Positions 1-5,734 of a DNA stretch of 7,337 nucleotides are shown here, piece after piece (positions within the stretch are counted from its first letter, which is position 1; each line of letters starts with the position of its first letter). This DNA is from an uncultured Collinsella sp. (GTDB taxonomy: Bacteria; Actinomycetota; Coriobacteriia; Coriobacteriales; Coriobacteriaceae). The position numbers were made by a program, and so were the translations under genes. Location of the stretch: assembly GCA_958423535.1 (NCBI GenBank), contig CATZRJ010000065.1, positions 1-7,337 of the forward strand, in the 5' to 3' direction. The notes under the pieces were generated by a model, which was not told where the DNA came from, searched no databases, and worked only from the letters and a program-made list of their open reading frames with translations.

Positions 1-52
1 CATTCGGCGAGATGCGTTTGCGAAAGTGGTCAATTTTAGATTAGCGCTAACA
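1..52. mobile_element. Putative terminus of an IS21-family insertion sequence
   Basis: Read on the minus strand, the sequence leaves the capF reading frame at about position 52 and becomes TGTTAGCGCTAATC, followed by AAAATTGACCAC. A TG-starting end and an internal AAATTGACCA-type repeat close to it are, as I recall, typical of IS21-family termini. The homology of capF to its family stops at exactly this point and the stop codon at 36-38 lies inside the new sequence, so this is an insertion junction rather than normal gene divergence. No transposase is visible because the element runs off the left edge. The family assignment rests on pattern memory only; another IS family or a deletion joint is possible. 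Confidence 0.45.
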
Positions 53-545
53 CCACGGCGGAGTTGTAGCGCGGGCGGCACCACTTGCCGTAGAGGTTGG
101 GGAAGCGGTAGATGAGCACCGGGGCGCCGGTCCTCTCGGAGTACTCGCGGAAGAGGCCCTCCCCCGCGAGCTTCGACTCGCCGTATACGGAGCCCTCGAA
201 GCGGCCCGACAGGCTCGCCTGCGCGGAGCTGGAGAGCATGACGGGGCACCTGTTGCCGTGGCGCTCGAGCGTCTCGAGCAGCGTGGAGGCGAACCCGAAG
301 TTGCCCTCCATGAACTCGGACTGGTCCTTTGGGCGGTTGACACCGGCCAGGTTGAAGACGAAGTCGGCGCGGGAGCAGTAGCCGTCAAGCTCCCCGGGGT
401 TCGAGTCGACGTCGTACTCCATGACCTCGAGGGGAAGGAGCGACTGGTATTTCGCGCGGCGGTCCTTGCCGTCGCGGACGTTCTTCAGCGCGCAGCAGAG
501 GTTCCTGCCCACGAAGCCCCTGGCGCCGGTGACGAGGACGCGCAC
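36..545 (-). pseudogene. capF: CapF-like UDP-sugar epimerase/reductase, 3' end lost (interrupted)
   Basis: CapF is the second enzyme of UDP-N-acetyl-L-fucosamine synthesis. Its N-terminal SDR domain reduces the 4-keto group of the CapE product and its C-terminal cupin domain acts as a 3-epimerase. Visible here are the nucleotide-binding motif TGARGFVG (residues 6-13), the NLAGVNRP segment (65-72), SSS (105-107), the YGESK active-site motif (121-125) and the CapF signature RFPNLYGKWCRPRYNSAV (147-164). After residue 164 only VLALI and a TAA remain, encoded largely by IS-like DNA. About half the SDR domain and the entire cupin domain of a protein of roughly 370 residues are missing, so it cannot be a working CapF. 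It starts with GTG one base after the capE stop, which implies translational coupling. The family call is firm; the cause of the truncation is inferred. Confidence 0.85.
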
Positions 546-546
546 C

Positions 547-1605
547 CTACTGCACCGCCTCGTGCTCGCGGCCCTCGAGCGCCAGCTGAACGTACTCGGC
601 GGTCTTGATCTTGGCGATGGTGCCCTCCACGTCGAGCCTCTCGGTGTTGTGGGAGGTGTAGGACTCGTCGGCCTGGGTCTCCACCTCGCCGTCGACGACG
701 AACTTGTCGTAGTTGAGGTCGCGCGAGTCGCAGGCCACGCGGTAGTAGCCGCCCATGTCCTCGGACCTCAGGCGCTCCTCTCGGGTCATGAGCGTCTCGA
801 AGAGCTTCTCGCCGTGGCGGGTGCCGATCACCTGGGTGCCCACGCGGCCGAAGACCTCCTGGACGGCCTCGGCGAGGTCGCCGATCGTGGAGGCTGGGGC
901 CTTCTGGATGAACAGGTCGCCGGGGTTGGCGTGCTCGAAGGCGAACTGCACGAGGTCCACGGCCTCGTCAAGGTTCATGAGGAAGCGGGTCATGTTGGGG
1001 TCGGTGACCGTGAGCGGCTCGCCCTTGCGGATGCGGTCGATGAACAGCGGGATGACGCTGCCGCGCGAGCACATGACGTTGCCGTAGCGGGTGCAGCAGA
1101 TGGTGGTGCGGCCGGCGCCGTTGCGGGCGTTGGCGTAGATGATGGACTCCATCATGGCCTTGGACTTGCCCATGGCGTTGATGGGGTATGCGGCCTTGTC
1201 GGTGGACAGGCACACGACGCGGTCCACGCCCTCCTCGATCGCGGCGTGGAGCACGTTGTCCGTGCCGATGACGTTGGTGCGCACGGCCTCCATGGGGAAG
1301 AACTCGCAGGAGGGCACCTGCTTCAGGGCGGCGGCGTGGAAGATGTAGTCCACGCCGTGCATGGCGTCGCGCACGCTCTGGGCGTTGCGGACGTCGCCGA
1401 TGAAGAAGCGCACCTTGGAGGCGAGCTCCGGGGACTTCTCCTGCAGGCGGTGGCGCATGTCGTCCTGCTTCTTCTCGTCGCGCGAGAAGATGCGGATCTC
1501 GGCCAGGTCGGTGTTCATGAAGTGCTTGAGCACGGTGTTGCCGAACGAGCCGGTACCGCCCGTGATCATGAGGGTCTTGTCTTTGAATGCAGTCGTGGAT
1601 TTCAT
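547..1605 (-). CDS. capE: UDP-N-acetylglucosamine 4,6-dehydratase (5-inverting), CapE/FnlA type
   Basis: Cytoplasmic NAD(P)-dependent short-chain dehydrogenase of 352 residues that converts UDP-GlcNAc to UDP-2-acetamido-2,6-dideoxy-beta-L-arabino-hex-4-ulose, the entry to UDP-L-FucNAc synthesis. The Rossmann motif TGGTGSFG is at 15-22, SRDEKKQDDM at 41-50 and AAALKQVPSCEF at 91-102. The catalytic stretch has T135-D136-K137 and then M145-GKS-K149, so methionine stands where most SDR enzymes have tyrosine; this is the normal state in CapE/FnlA and helps separate it from 5-retaining CapD or FlaA1 types. RYGNVM (173-178), TDPNMTRF (201-208), GTRHGEK (261-267) and SHNTERLDVEG (318-328) also fit the family, and the length is usual. 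The ATG directly follows the TAG of the gene upstream, whose last codons carry AAGGAAGG as ribosome binding site. The gene is GC-rich with strong third-position bias. Its product would feed CapF, which is broken next door. Confidence 0.93.
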   Translation of the reverse strand: MKSTTAFKDKTLMITGGTGSFGNTVLKHFMNTDLAEIRIFSRDEKKQDDMRHRLQEKSPELASKVRFFIGDVRNAQSVRDAMHGVDYIFHAAALKQVPSCEFFPMEAVRTNVIGTDNVLHAAIEEGVDRVVCLSTDKAAYPINAMGKSKAMMESIIYANARNGAGRTTICCTRYGNVMCSRGSVIPLFIDRIRKGEPLTVTDPNMTRFLMNLDEAVDLVQFAFEHANPGDLFIQKAPASTIGDLAEAVQEVFGRVGTQVIGTRHGEKLFETLMTREERLRSEDMGGYYRVACDSRDLNYDKFVVDGEVETQADESYTSHNTERLDVEGTIAKIKTAEYVQLALEGREHEAVQ

Positions 1606-2382
1606 CTACTTGCCTTCCTTGCGTTTTGCGCCCGTGAACTGGTAAAAGAGAAACTTAGTGTTAGTAATGAGGTATCGCTTGAAAAGCCGTCTCGGCTCTT
1701 GGATAAGTCTGTATAGCCACTCGAGGCTCAAGTTCTGCATCCAGATCGGTGCCTCCGGCACCACGCCAGCGAGAACGTTGAACGCGCCTCCGACGCCAAT
1801 CATCAACGGTTGGGAGCCTCCTTTGAGCTCATGCATGAGGACTTCCTGGCGAGGCGCGCCCAAAGCGATCCATGCAAAGTCAGCACCAGATTCTGCAAGG
1901 CGTCGCGATAGGTCTCGTTTCTCGCTATCAGAGAGCGGACGGAAGACCGAAGGTTCCATGCCGGCGATTTTCAAACCCGGATATTCCTCTCGAAGAGAAT
2001 CATTGAGAGCCTCGAGGTTCTTCTGCTCATTGCCGTAGAAGTAATGGCTCCATCCTTGCTGCGCGGAAATGTTGAATATCTCCCGCATCAAATCGGGTCC
2101 AGTTACACGCCCCATTGACTCAATTGTTTTGCTTCCAACAACAGATAAAGGCTTGCCGTCGGGAAGGGACATGACGGATTCAGCTTGGCAGGCCCAATAG
2201 GAGGGGTCGTCATGTGCCATAACCGAGGTATGAGCATTGGAAACGCAAATATACTCGCCATGTAGCTCATCTATATGGCGAGTGAGAAACCCGACGCACT
2301 CAGACATATTGGTTCCCGTGATCGGAACATCGATTACGGGAACGCGCTTGAGTTCAACAAATTTTGAATAGTCCTGAAGCAT
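1606..2382 (-). CDS. WecG/TagA/CpsF family glycosyltransferase (GT26)
   Basis: A 258-residue member of the family that adds the second sugar, often an N-acetylmannosamine or its uronic acid, to a polyprenyl-diphosphate-linked first sugar at the inner face of the membrane. Visible motifs are CVSNAHTSV (46-54) with the conserved Asn-Ala-x-Thr, LPDGKPL (73-79) with the likely catalytic Asp75, GRVTGPDLM (91-99), YPGL (134-137), LGAPRQE (174-180) and GVGGAFNVLAG (196-206). A basic, aromatic C-terminus (EPRRLFKRYL, 229-238) probably contacts the membrane. The ATG at 2382 overlaps the stop of the preceding gene as TAATG; an in-frame GTG two codons earlier is a less attractive start. Base composition is clearly lower in GC than capE (sampled 60-base stretches 45-52% against 72%), so this gene may have been swapped in. 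The donor and acceptor sugars cannot be read from sequence. Confidence 0.9.
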   Translation of the reverse strand: MLQDYSKFVELKRVPVIDVPITGTNMSECVGFLTRHIDELHGEYICVSNAHTSVMAHDDPSYWACQAESVMSLPDGKPLSVVGSKTIESMGRVTGPDLMREIFNISAQQGWSHYFYGNEQKNLEALNDSLREEYPGLKIAGMEPSVFRPLSDSEKRDLSRRLAESGADFAWIALGAPRQEVLMHELKGGSQPLMIGVGGAFNVLAGVVPEAPIWMQNLSLEWLYRLIQEPRRLFKRYLITNTKFLFYQFTGAKRKEGK

Positions 2383-3095
2383 TAGCACGCACCCTTACCG
2401 GTGATGACCTCAATCACCGTGAGGGCGACGATCTTGAGATCCGTGATGACGCCGCGCTTGGCGATGTACTCCAGGTCGCGCTGGACCATTCCGTCGAAAC
2501 CCGTTGAATTTCGATCGGTCACCTGCCACCAGCCGGTAATGCCCGGCTTCACGGCAAGGCGCTGCAGGTCGTACTCGGTGTACTCCGCCACCTCGTTCGG
2601 CAGCGGCGGGCGCGGGCCGACGACGGACATCTGACCCAGGAACACGTTGAGGAACTGCGGGAACTCGTCGATGGAATGCTTGCGGATAAACTTGCCGATC
2701 TTGGTGACGCGCGGGTCGTCCTTCATCTTGAACATGGCGCCGGCGATCTCGTTCTGCCCCTTGAGCTCTGCGAGGCGCTCGTCGGCGTCTTTGTACATGG
2801 AGCGGAACTTCCACATGCGGAAGGTGGACAGGCTGCCGTCGCGGTGGGTCTGGCCCACGCGGATCTGGCTGTAGAACGGGTTGCCCTCGCTCTCCAGGCG
2901 GATGGCGGCGGCGAGCACCAGGCTGGGTATGGCGATAACGGCCAGCACGCAGCCGCTGAACACGATGTCGAAGGCGCGCTTGACGGTGCGGTATGCCAGG
3001 CGCGTGCGGTCCCAGTCCTTCACGGCCTGCATGGCCTTGTAGCGCATGCTCACGTCGCCGCCGCTCATGGCCTGGGCAACAAGCGCGGCCCCCAC
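2382..3095 (-). CDS. Undecaprenyl-phosphate sugar-1-phosphate transferase (priming glycosyltransferase)
   Basis: Bacterial sugar transferase (Pfam PF02397 type) that starts repeat-unit synthesis by moving a sugar-1-phosphate from a UDP-sugar to undecaprenyl phosphate. With a start at 3095 it has 237 residues. A hydrophobic, probably re-entrant helix lies at about 42-66. It is followed by WKFRSM (95-100), DDPRVTKIGKFIRK (126-139), the catalytic Asp-Glu pair in SIDEFPQFLNV (D143, E144), MSVVGPRPP (156-164), KPGITGWWQV (183-192) and a family-typical end TDLKIVALTV (218-227). It lacks the multi-helix N-terminus of WbaP-like enzymes, so it is the short form. The frame is open back to 3263, inside the upstream gene, but AAGGAG at 3101-3106 five bases before GTG 3095 favours this start; GTG 3131 with weaker AAGGA is the alternative. 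The sugar transferred cannot be determined. Confidence 0.9.
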   Translation of the reverse strand: MGAALVAQAMSGGDVSMRYKAMQAVKDWDRTRLAYRTVKRAFDIVFSGCVLAVIAIPSLVLAAAIRLESEGNPFYSQIRVGQTHRDGSLSTFRMWKFRSMYKDADERLAELKGQNEIAGAMFKMKDDPRVTKIGKFIRKHSIDEFPQFLNVFLGQMSVVGPRPPLPNEVAEYTEYDLQRLAVKPGITGWWQVTDRNSTGFDGMVQRDLEYIAKRGVITDLKIVALTVIEVITGKGAC

Positions 3096-3100
3096 CGGCG

Positions 3101-3106
3101 CTCCTT
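3101..3106 (-). promoter_or_regulatory. Ribosome binding site deciding the sugar-transferase start
   Basis: On the minus strand AAGGAG lies here, five bases before the GTG at 3095-3093. It is the best match to the anti-Shine-Dalgarno sequence near any in-frame start of this gene. It sits directly after the perfect 12-base palindrome CTGAATATTCAG (3107-3118), which may be chance. Confidence 0.55.
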
Positions 3107-3198
3107 CTGAATATTCAGTTTTGTCTGACACTATTTCCTTCAAACCTACGTCCCCGCCCCCGGGGATCCTCCCTGTCCCGTTAAACAGTCGCCTGCAG

Positions 3199-3744
3199 CT
3201 AGGCAATCGCCTTTTTAAGGTTTCGCATGACGCGCTGCTCGGCTGAAAGCACGGCAAGGCCAACGCGCGTAGTTACGCGTCGGCCGCACAGGTCGAGCTC
3301 CAAATAAGCAGTACTCTTGCGTCTGTTAATGGTTTTGATAAGGCCTTCGTGACCCAGCAGCGGACCTGCCGTCACTACGACCTGGTCGCCGTCTTTTAAG
3401 GCCTCGCTCATAGGAACTACGCGGTCTCCCTTATGCGTAAAGCCACCAATAAGCTGGACCTCTTCTTTTGCCAGCGGCACAAACTGACCGTCCTGGGATA
3501 GCACCCGGGCAAAGTCGTCCATGCGTAGCAGATACTGTTACACGGTGCGAGGATCTGCCGTATCGCAGATAAGGTAACCGGGAAAGAGCGGCTTGGTCGT
3601 ATTGACCCATTCGCCGTGCACTTTGATCTCGGTTTGAAATTGGGGATAAAAGAGCTCCTGCATGGCGCTAGCCGGCAGCATGCGCTCGATGCGCTCGCGC
3701 ATTACGTCTTCGCGACCGTTAATAACCTGAATCACATACCACAC
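3199..3744 (-). pseudogene. loaP: NusG/LoaP-like transcription antiterminator, interrupted by an in-frame TAA
   Basis: Specialised NusG paralogs such as LoaP and UpxY head long polysaccharide operons and let RNA polymerase pass terminators in them. The NGN domain begins WYVIQVINGRE and reaches KPLFPGYLICD. The KOW domain holds DGDQVVVTAGPLLGHEGLI and ends with a basic tail. The two halves (stop at 3538-3540; second ATG at 3522) are in the same frame, separated only by the TAA and five further sense codons. The total is 181 codons before the final stop, a normal family length. The lesion is therefore one nonsense codon, not a frameshift. No Shine-Dalgarno precedes the internal ATG, so efficient restart is unlikely. 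The start chosen is GTG 3744, eight bases after AAGGGGG; GTG 3753 overlaps that site. A sequencing error or stop readthrough cannot be excluded. LoaP rather than generic NusG is inferred from context and motifs. Confidence 0.82.
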
Positions 3745-3752
3745 GAGCACCA

Positions 3753-3759
3753 CCCCCTT
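3753..3759 (-). promoter_or_regulatory. Ribosome binding site of the NusG/LoaP-like gene
   Basis: Minus-strand AAGGGGG lies eight bases before the GTG at 3744-3742. Two upstream in-frame GTG codons (3753 and 3750) overlap or touch it, so the protein most likely starts MWYVIQV, as is usual for LoaP-type proteins. Confidence 0.55.
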
Positions 3760-3781
3760 GCTGTCTTACGTGTGGCTCACG

Positions 3782-3840
3782 GGGTTTGTGTATGGCTTCG
3801 CCAGGGCGCTTGTGCGCTAAGGCGCTCCATATTCAAACCC
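3782..3840 (-). promoter_or_regulatory. Long leader hairpin upstream of the NusG/LoaP-like gene
   Basis: In minus-strand RNA this segment folds into one rod. GGGUUUG pairs with CAAACCC, UAUGG with CCAUA, CGCC with GGCG, and GCGC with GCGC around an ACAA loop. That gives 20 base pairs separated by small internal loops (AA/CA, AG/AAG, UUA/CCU). It ends 37 bases before the GTG start. No U-tract follows it, so it is not an intrinsic terminator. LoaP is known to act through a hairpin in the 5' leader of its target operon, and the position here, in the leader of a loaP-like gene heading a glycan operon, suits that role. The pairing is seen directly; the function is inferred. It could instead protect the mRNA 5' end or act in attenuation. 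Confidence 0.55.
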
Positions 3841-4020
3841 TGAGCCCAGTTAGACAAGCACGTGGCTCTGCCCCACCGTGAACGGTATGTATAAGTGCAG
3901 TGGCTAGAGTCGCGGACGTGTATCGCAAAATGACCGCGACCCCAGCTGGCTGCGTGCGATCCAGTCAAGCGGGTACAAAACTGGACCGCACGCAAACAGC
4001 TAAGGCATGCACGCTGACAG

Positions 4021-4051
4021 CTATTTCGCTGGATTAATTCAGCGGGAATAG
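4021..4051. repeat. Inverted repeat / hairpin
   Basis: CTATT and CGCTG pair with CAGCG and AATAG across an eight-base loop, with a small internal loop (T against GG). That makes ten base pairs. It may be part of the glycan operon leader on the minus strand; no U-tract follows on either side. Confidence 0.45.
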
Positions 4052-4120
4052 GCGTCGAACTTTATTGGGTTTCTGCTCAGAAGGGGCACCGCCGTTACGG
4101 CCGGATGCTCTTTGCGCGCT

Positions 4121-4173
4121 CGCGTGGTTGCTCATATTGATGCGTAGAACGCATCCGCACAAACAGCAACGCG
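4121..4173. repeat. Two-tier inverted repeat
   Basis: The outer arms CGCG-TGG-TTGCT and AGCAA-CGCG pair with a three-base bulge. Nested inside, GATGCG (4139-4144) and CGCATC (4150-4155) pair perfectly around TAGAA. A nested arrangement like this is more than expected from one chance palindrome and supports a folded RNA, though the strand cannot be decided from sequence alone. Confidence 0.45.
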
Positions 4174-4277
4174 GAGTTGAAACCATGTGATGTAAAGCAG
4201 TTTAGCACAGCGTTTGGGAACGACTGTATTAGGTTCTGGTTTGTAGCATATAAGGCGCAAGCTGCATTCGCTGGGCT

Positions 4278-4295
4278 GTTTTATACCGATAAAAC
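4278..4295. repeat. Perfect 7+7 dyad, operator-like
   Basis: GTTTTAT and ATAAAAC are perfect inverted copies separated by ACCG. The AT-rich 18-base dyad includes TATAAA on the minus strand, so it could be an operator over a promoter for the leftward operon. A hairpin in RNA is equally possible. Confidence 0.4.
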
Positions 4296-4454
4296 GTTAT
4301 TGCAGGTTATGGGCAGGGTTGCGCAACGATTGCGAGGCGCAAGGTCAATGCGCTGCGAGAGCGCTCGTCACACAATGGGCACGCCCGACTACAGAGTCAA
4401 CGCATTTTAGACGGATTGTTGGACAACTTTTAGGAAGTGGCTGGGTATATGGGC

Positions 4455-4470
4455 GCTCAATTTCTTGAGC
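4455..4470 (-). repeat. Hairpin with GAAA tetraloop on the minus strand
   Basis: GCTCAA and TTGAGC form a perfect six-pair stem. Read on the minus strand the loop is GAAA, a GNRA tetraloop, whereas on the plus strand it is TTTC. The stable loop only on the leftward RNA hints that the leader or RNA of this region is transcribed leftward and may begin this far upstream. Confidence 0.35.
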
Positions 4471-4554
4471 AAGGCTGACGGGCATCCTTGATCGAGAGGA
4501 AAGCGGCAATAACAGGTTGGTTGGCCGGGCACTAATATCCGTTTGGAAAGCGAG

Positions 4555-4563
4555 TGATATGAT
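4555..4563 (+). promoter_or_regulatory. Extended -10 promoter of the GIY-YIG gene
   Basis: TGATATGAT matches the extended -10 form TGnTATAAT with one difference in the hexamer. No clear -35 lies 17 bases upstream, which is common for extended -10 promoters. Transcription would start near 4570 and give an untranslated leader of about 33 bases before the ATG at 4603. Confidence 0.45.
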
Positions 4564-4602
4564 TCGATCTACAAGCTTTCGAATCGAAACGGCGGAATAA
4601 GC

Positions 4603-5526
4603 ATGGGAAATCCCGTGATAACACTCAGGGACTTGATGCCGGTGGCACACCCCGAGAAGACCAAGGTTAAGTTCAACATGAACGCTGGCGACGTGAACCT
4701 ACGCGCGTACGACCTGCTGCTAAAAGATACCTCGACCACCGAGAGGACCGATAGCGGCTCGCGATGGTACGAGATGAACGCGTGGAGAAGCGCGACAGGG
4801 CAGGCGAACAACAACCTCAACCATGCAGAGTACCTGCTCTCGTTCGCCCAGTACTACACCTACGGGCCCGAGTACTTCATCTTCGGCGGCATGTACAAAG
4901 TGGAGAAGGCTGTGCCCGAGGTGCTGGGCGGCGTGGGCTACAAGCTGACGCTTCTTCCTGACTACGAGGCCTACATCAAGCGTCTTATCATCAAGCTGAA
5001 GAAGCCGATCGGGCGCAATATCTACAACAAGTTCTACGAGAAAGCGATGCAAGACTTTGAGCCCGTTGTATACGAATACTCGATGAGCCTGGGCAACGTG
5101 AGCCCCTTCCCCGGCTACAAGTACGTTCGCATCGACCACAAGACACTGCAGGCCGTCATCGCTAGCGTGGGCTCCGACTGGTACTGGGCGCTGGACAACG
5201 TGAAGGGCGTCTACTGCATCACCGACACCGCCACGGGACGGCTCTACGTGGGCTCGGCCTCGGGCGACAGCAAGAAGGACGCAGGCGCGGACCTGGGTAT
5301 CTGGCAGCGTTGGCGCGCCTATGCCAACCCCGAGGACCCTACGGGCGGCAACAAGGAATTCAAGGCCATCATGGCTAAGCACGGGGCTGGGTACATCATC
5401 GAGAACTTTACCTACTCCATCCTTGAGGTATGCGACACAAAGATGACCACTGCCGAGGTGTGCGAACGAGAGAGTCATTGGAAGGACGTATTGGGATCGC
5501 GCAAGTTCGGCATGAACAAGAATTAG
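4603..5526 (+). CDS. GIY-YIG nuclease family protein with uncharacterised N-terminal region
   Basis: A 307-residue protein. The C-terminal 110 residues are a GIY-YIG nuclease fold: KGVYCITD (201-208) and LYVGSA (214-219) are the two signature strands, WQRWRAYA (234-241) supplies the conserved arginine, GGNKEF (248-253) follows, and ERESHWK (288-294) holds the metal-binding glutamate (E290) before FGMNKN at the end. All expected catalytic positions are present, so it is probably active. The first 195 or so residues, rich in aromatics and with YFIFGGMYKV (91-100) and SPFPGYKYVRIDHK (167-180), belong to no domain I can name but look conserved with this nuclease type. The ATG is preceded by GGCGGA, a modest ribosome binding site. 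Codon use is host-like and GC-rich. It lies nine bases before an ADP-ribosylglycohydrolase fragment. DNA cleavage in defence, repair or a mobile element is possible; the target is unknown. Confidence 0.85.
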   Translation: MGNPVITLRDLMPVAHPEKTKVKFNMNAGDVNLRAYDLLLKDTSTTERTDSGSRWYEMNAWRSATGQANNNLNHAEYLLSFAQYYTYGPEYFIFGGMYKVEKAVPEVLGGVGYKLTLLPDYEAYIKRLIIKLKKPIGRNIYNKFYEKAMQDFEPVVYEYSMSLGNVSPFPGYKYVRIDHKTLQAVIASVGSDWYWALDNVKGVYCITDTATGRLYVGSASGDSKKDAGADLGIWQRWRAYANPEDPTGGNKEFKAIMAKHGAGYIIENFTYSILEVCDTKMTTAEVCERESHWKDVLGSRKFGMNKN

Positions 5527-5535
5527 GTGTGTACC

Positions 5536-5694
5536 ATGGGTTTACTGCGGACGGTGAGGGATTGCGTTTACGACATGGCCGTGGGCGACGCGGTTGGCGT
5601 GCCCTACGAGTTTAAGCCGCGCGGCAGCTTCACCCGCAATGACATGACGGGCCATTTGCAAAATGCAGTTCGGACTACTAAATATCGTATGTAA
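5536..5694 (+). pseudogene. ADP-ribosylglycohydrolase family protein, N-terminal fragment
   Basis: A 52-codon ORF starting at ATG 5536, with AGGTG a few bases upstream. Residues 1-40 match the start of ADP-ribosylglycohydrolases (PF03747), which remove ADP-ribose from proteins or small molecules. AVGDAVGVPYEF (15-26) is the first conserved motif and RGSFTRNDMTGH (29-40) the next segment. Family members then continue with a Gly-Thr-rich stretch and the acidic metal-binding S-D-D-T-S motif. Here the sequence instead runs LQNAVRTTKYRM to a TAA and meets the neighbouring tRNA terminator. The catalytic motifs and about 200 or more residues are therefore missing and the product cannot be an active hydrolase. 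The break is close to base 5655. Same strand and a nine-base gap suggest it was once co-transcribed with the GIY-YIG gene. Confidence 0.75.
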
Positions 5695-5696
5695 AT

Positions 5697-5722
5697 AAAA
5701 AAGACCACTCGATTGAGTGGCC
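5697..5722 (-). terminator. Intrinsic terminator downstream of tRNA-Ala
   Basis: In minus-strand RNA GGCCACUC pairs with GAGUGGUC around AAUC: eight pairs, one of them G-U. A run of six U and then AUUU follows at once. It lies 12 bases past the tRNA 3' end. Its U-tract touches the stop codon of the converging ADP-ribosylglycohydrolase fragment. The inverted copy is also a hairpin on the plus strand, but without a U-tract there. Confidence 0.85.
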
Positions 5723-5734
5723 TTGTATTCACGA

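Larger units (their letters stand above)
3841..4602. other. Gene-free region with several dyads; probable operon leader and promoters
   Basis: I see no gene here. The short open frames (72, 77 and 101 codons) have no recognisable content, no good ribosome binding site and mutually conflicting positions. Composition is lower in GC than neighbouring genes (43% in a sampled 60 bases at 4201-4260). The minus strand must carry the promoter of the glycan operon. A weak candidate -10 (TATACA, 3893-3888) overlaps the dyad ACCGTGAACGGT (3875-3886), and TATAAA occurs within the dyad at 4278-4295, but neither has a convincing -35. Several hairpins, listed separately, suggest a structured leader or small RNA. 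The right end holds the promoter of the GIY-YIG gene. Confidence 0.6.

Noticed and set aside
421..1716. A 431-codon open frame on the plus strand across capE
   Set aside because: It lies opposite a well-supported gene. Its composition (Val, Ala, Gly, His, Leu-rich) is the typical shadow of GC-biased codons, and it has no recognisable domain.
3107..3118. Perfect palindrome CTGAATATTCAG before the sugar-transferase start
   Set aside because: Twelve bases can arise by chance, it lies inside a possible longer coding frame, and there is no sign of a promoter there.
4021..4173. CRISPR array or tandem repeats
   Set aside because: The inverted repeats differ from each other in sequence and spacing; there are no direct repeats with regular spacers.
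3777..4650. Short open frames in the gene-free region: minus 3777-3995, plus 4177-4410, minus 4345-4650
   Set aside because: They have no recognisable motifs, no convincing ribosome binding site and coding-unlike composition, and they overlap the strong hairpins.
4720..5478. A 252-codon open frame on the minus strand opposite the GIY-YIG gene
   Set aside because: It is antisense to a protein with clear GIY-YIG motifs, shows shadow-type low-complexity composition and has no domain or ribosome binding site.
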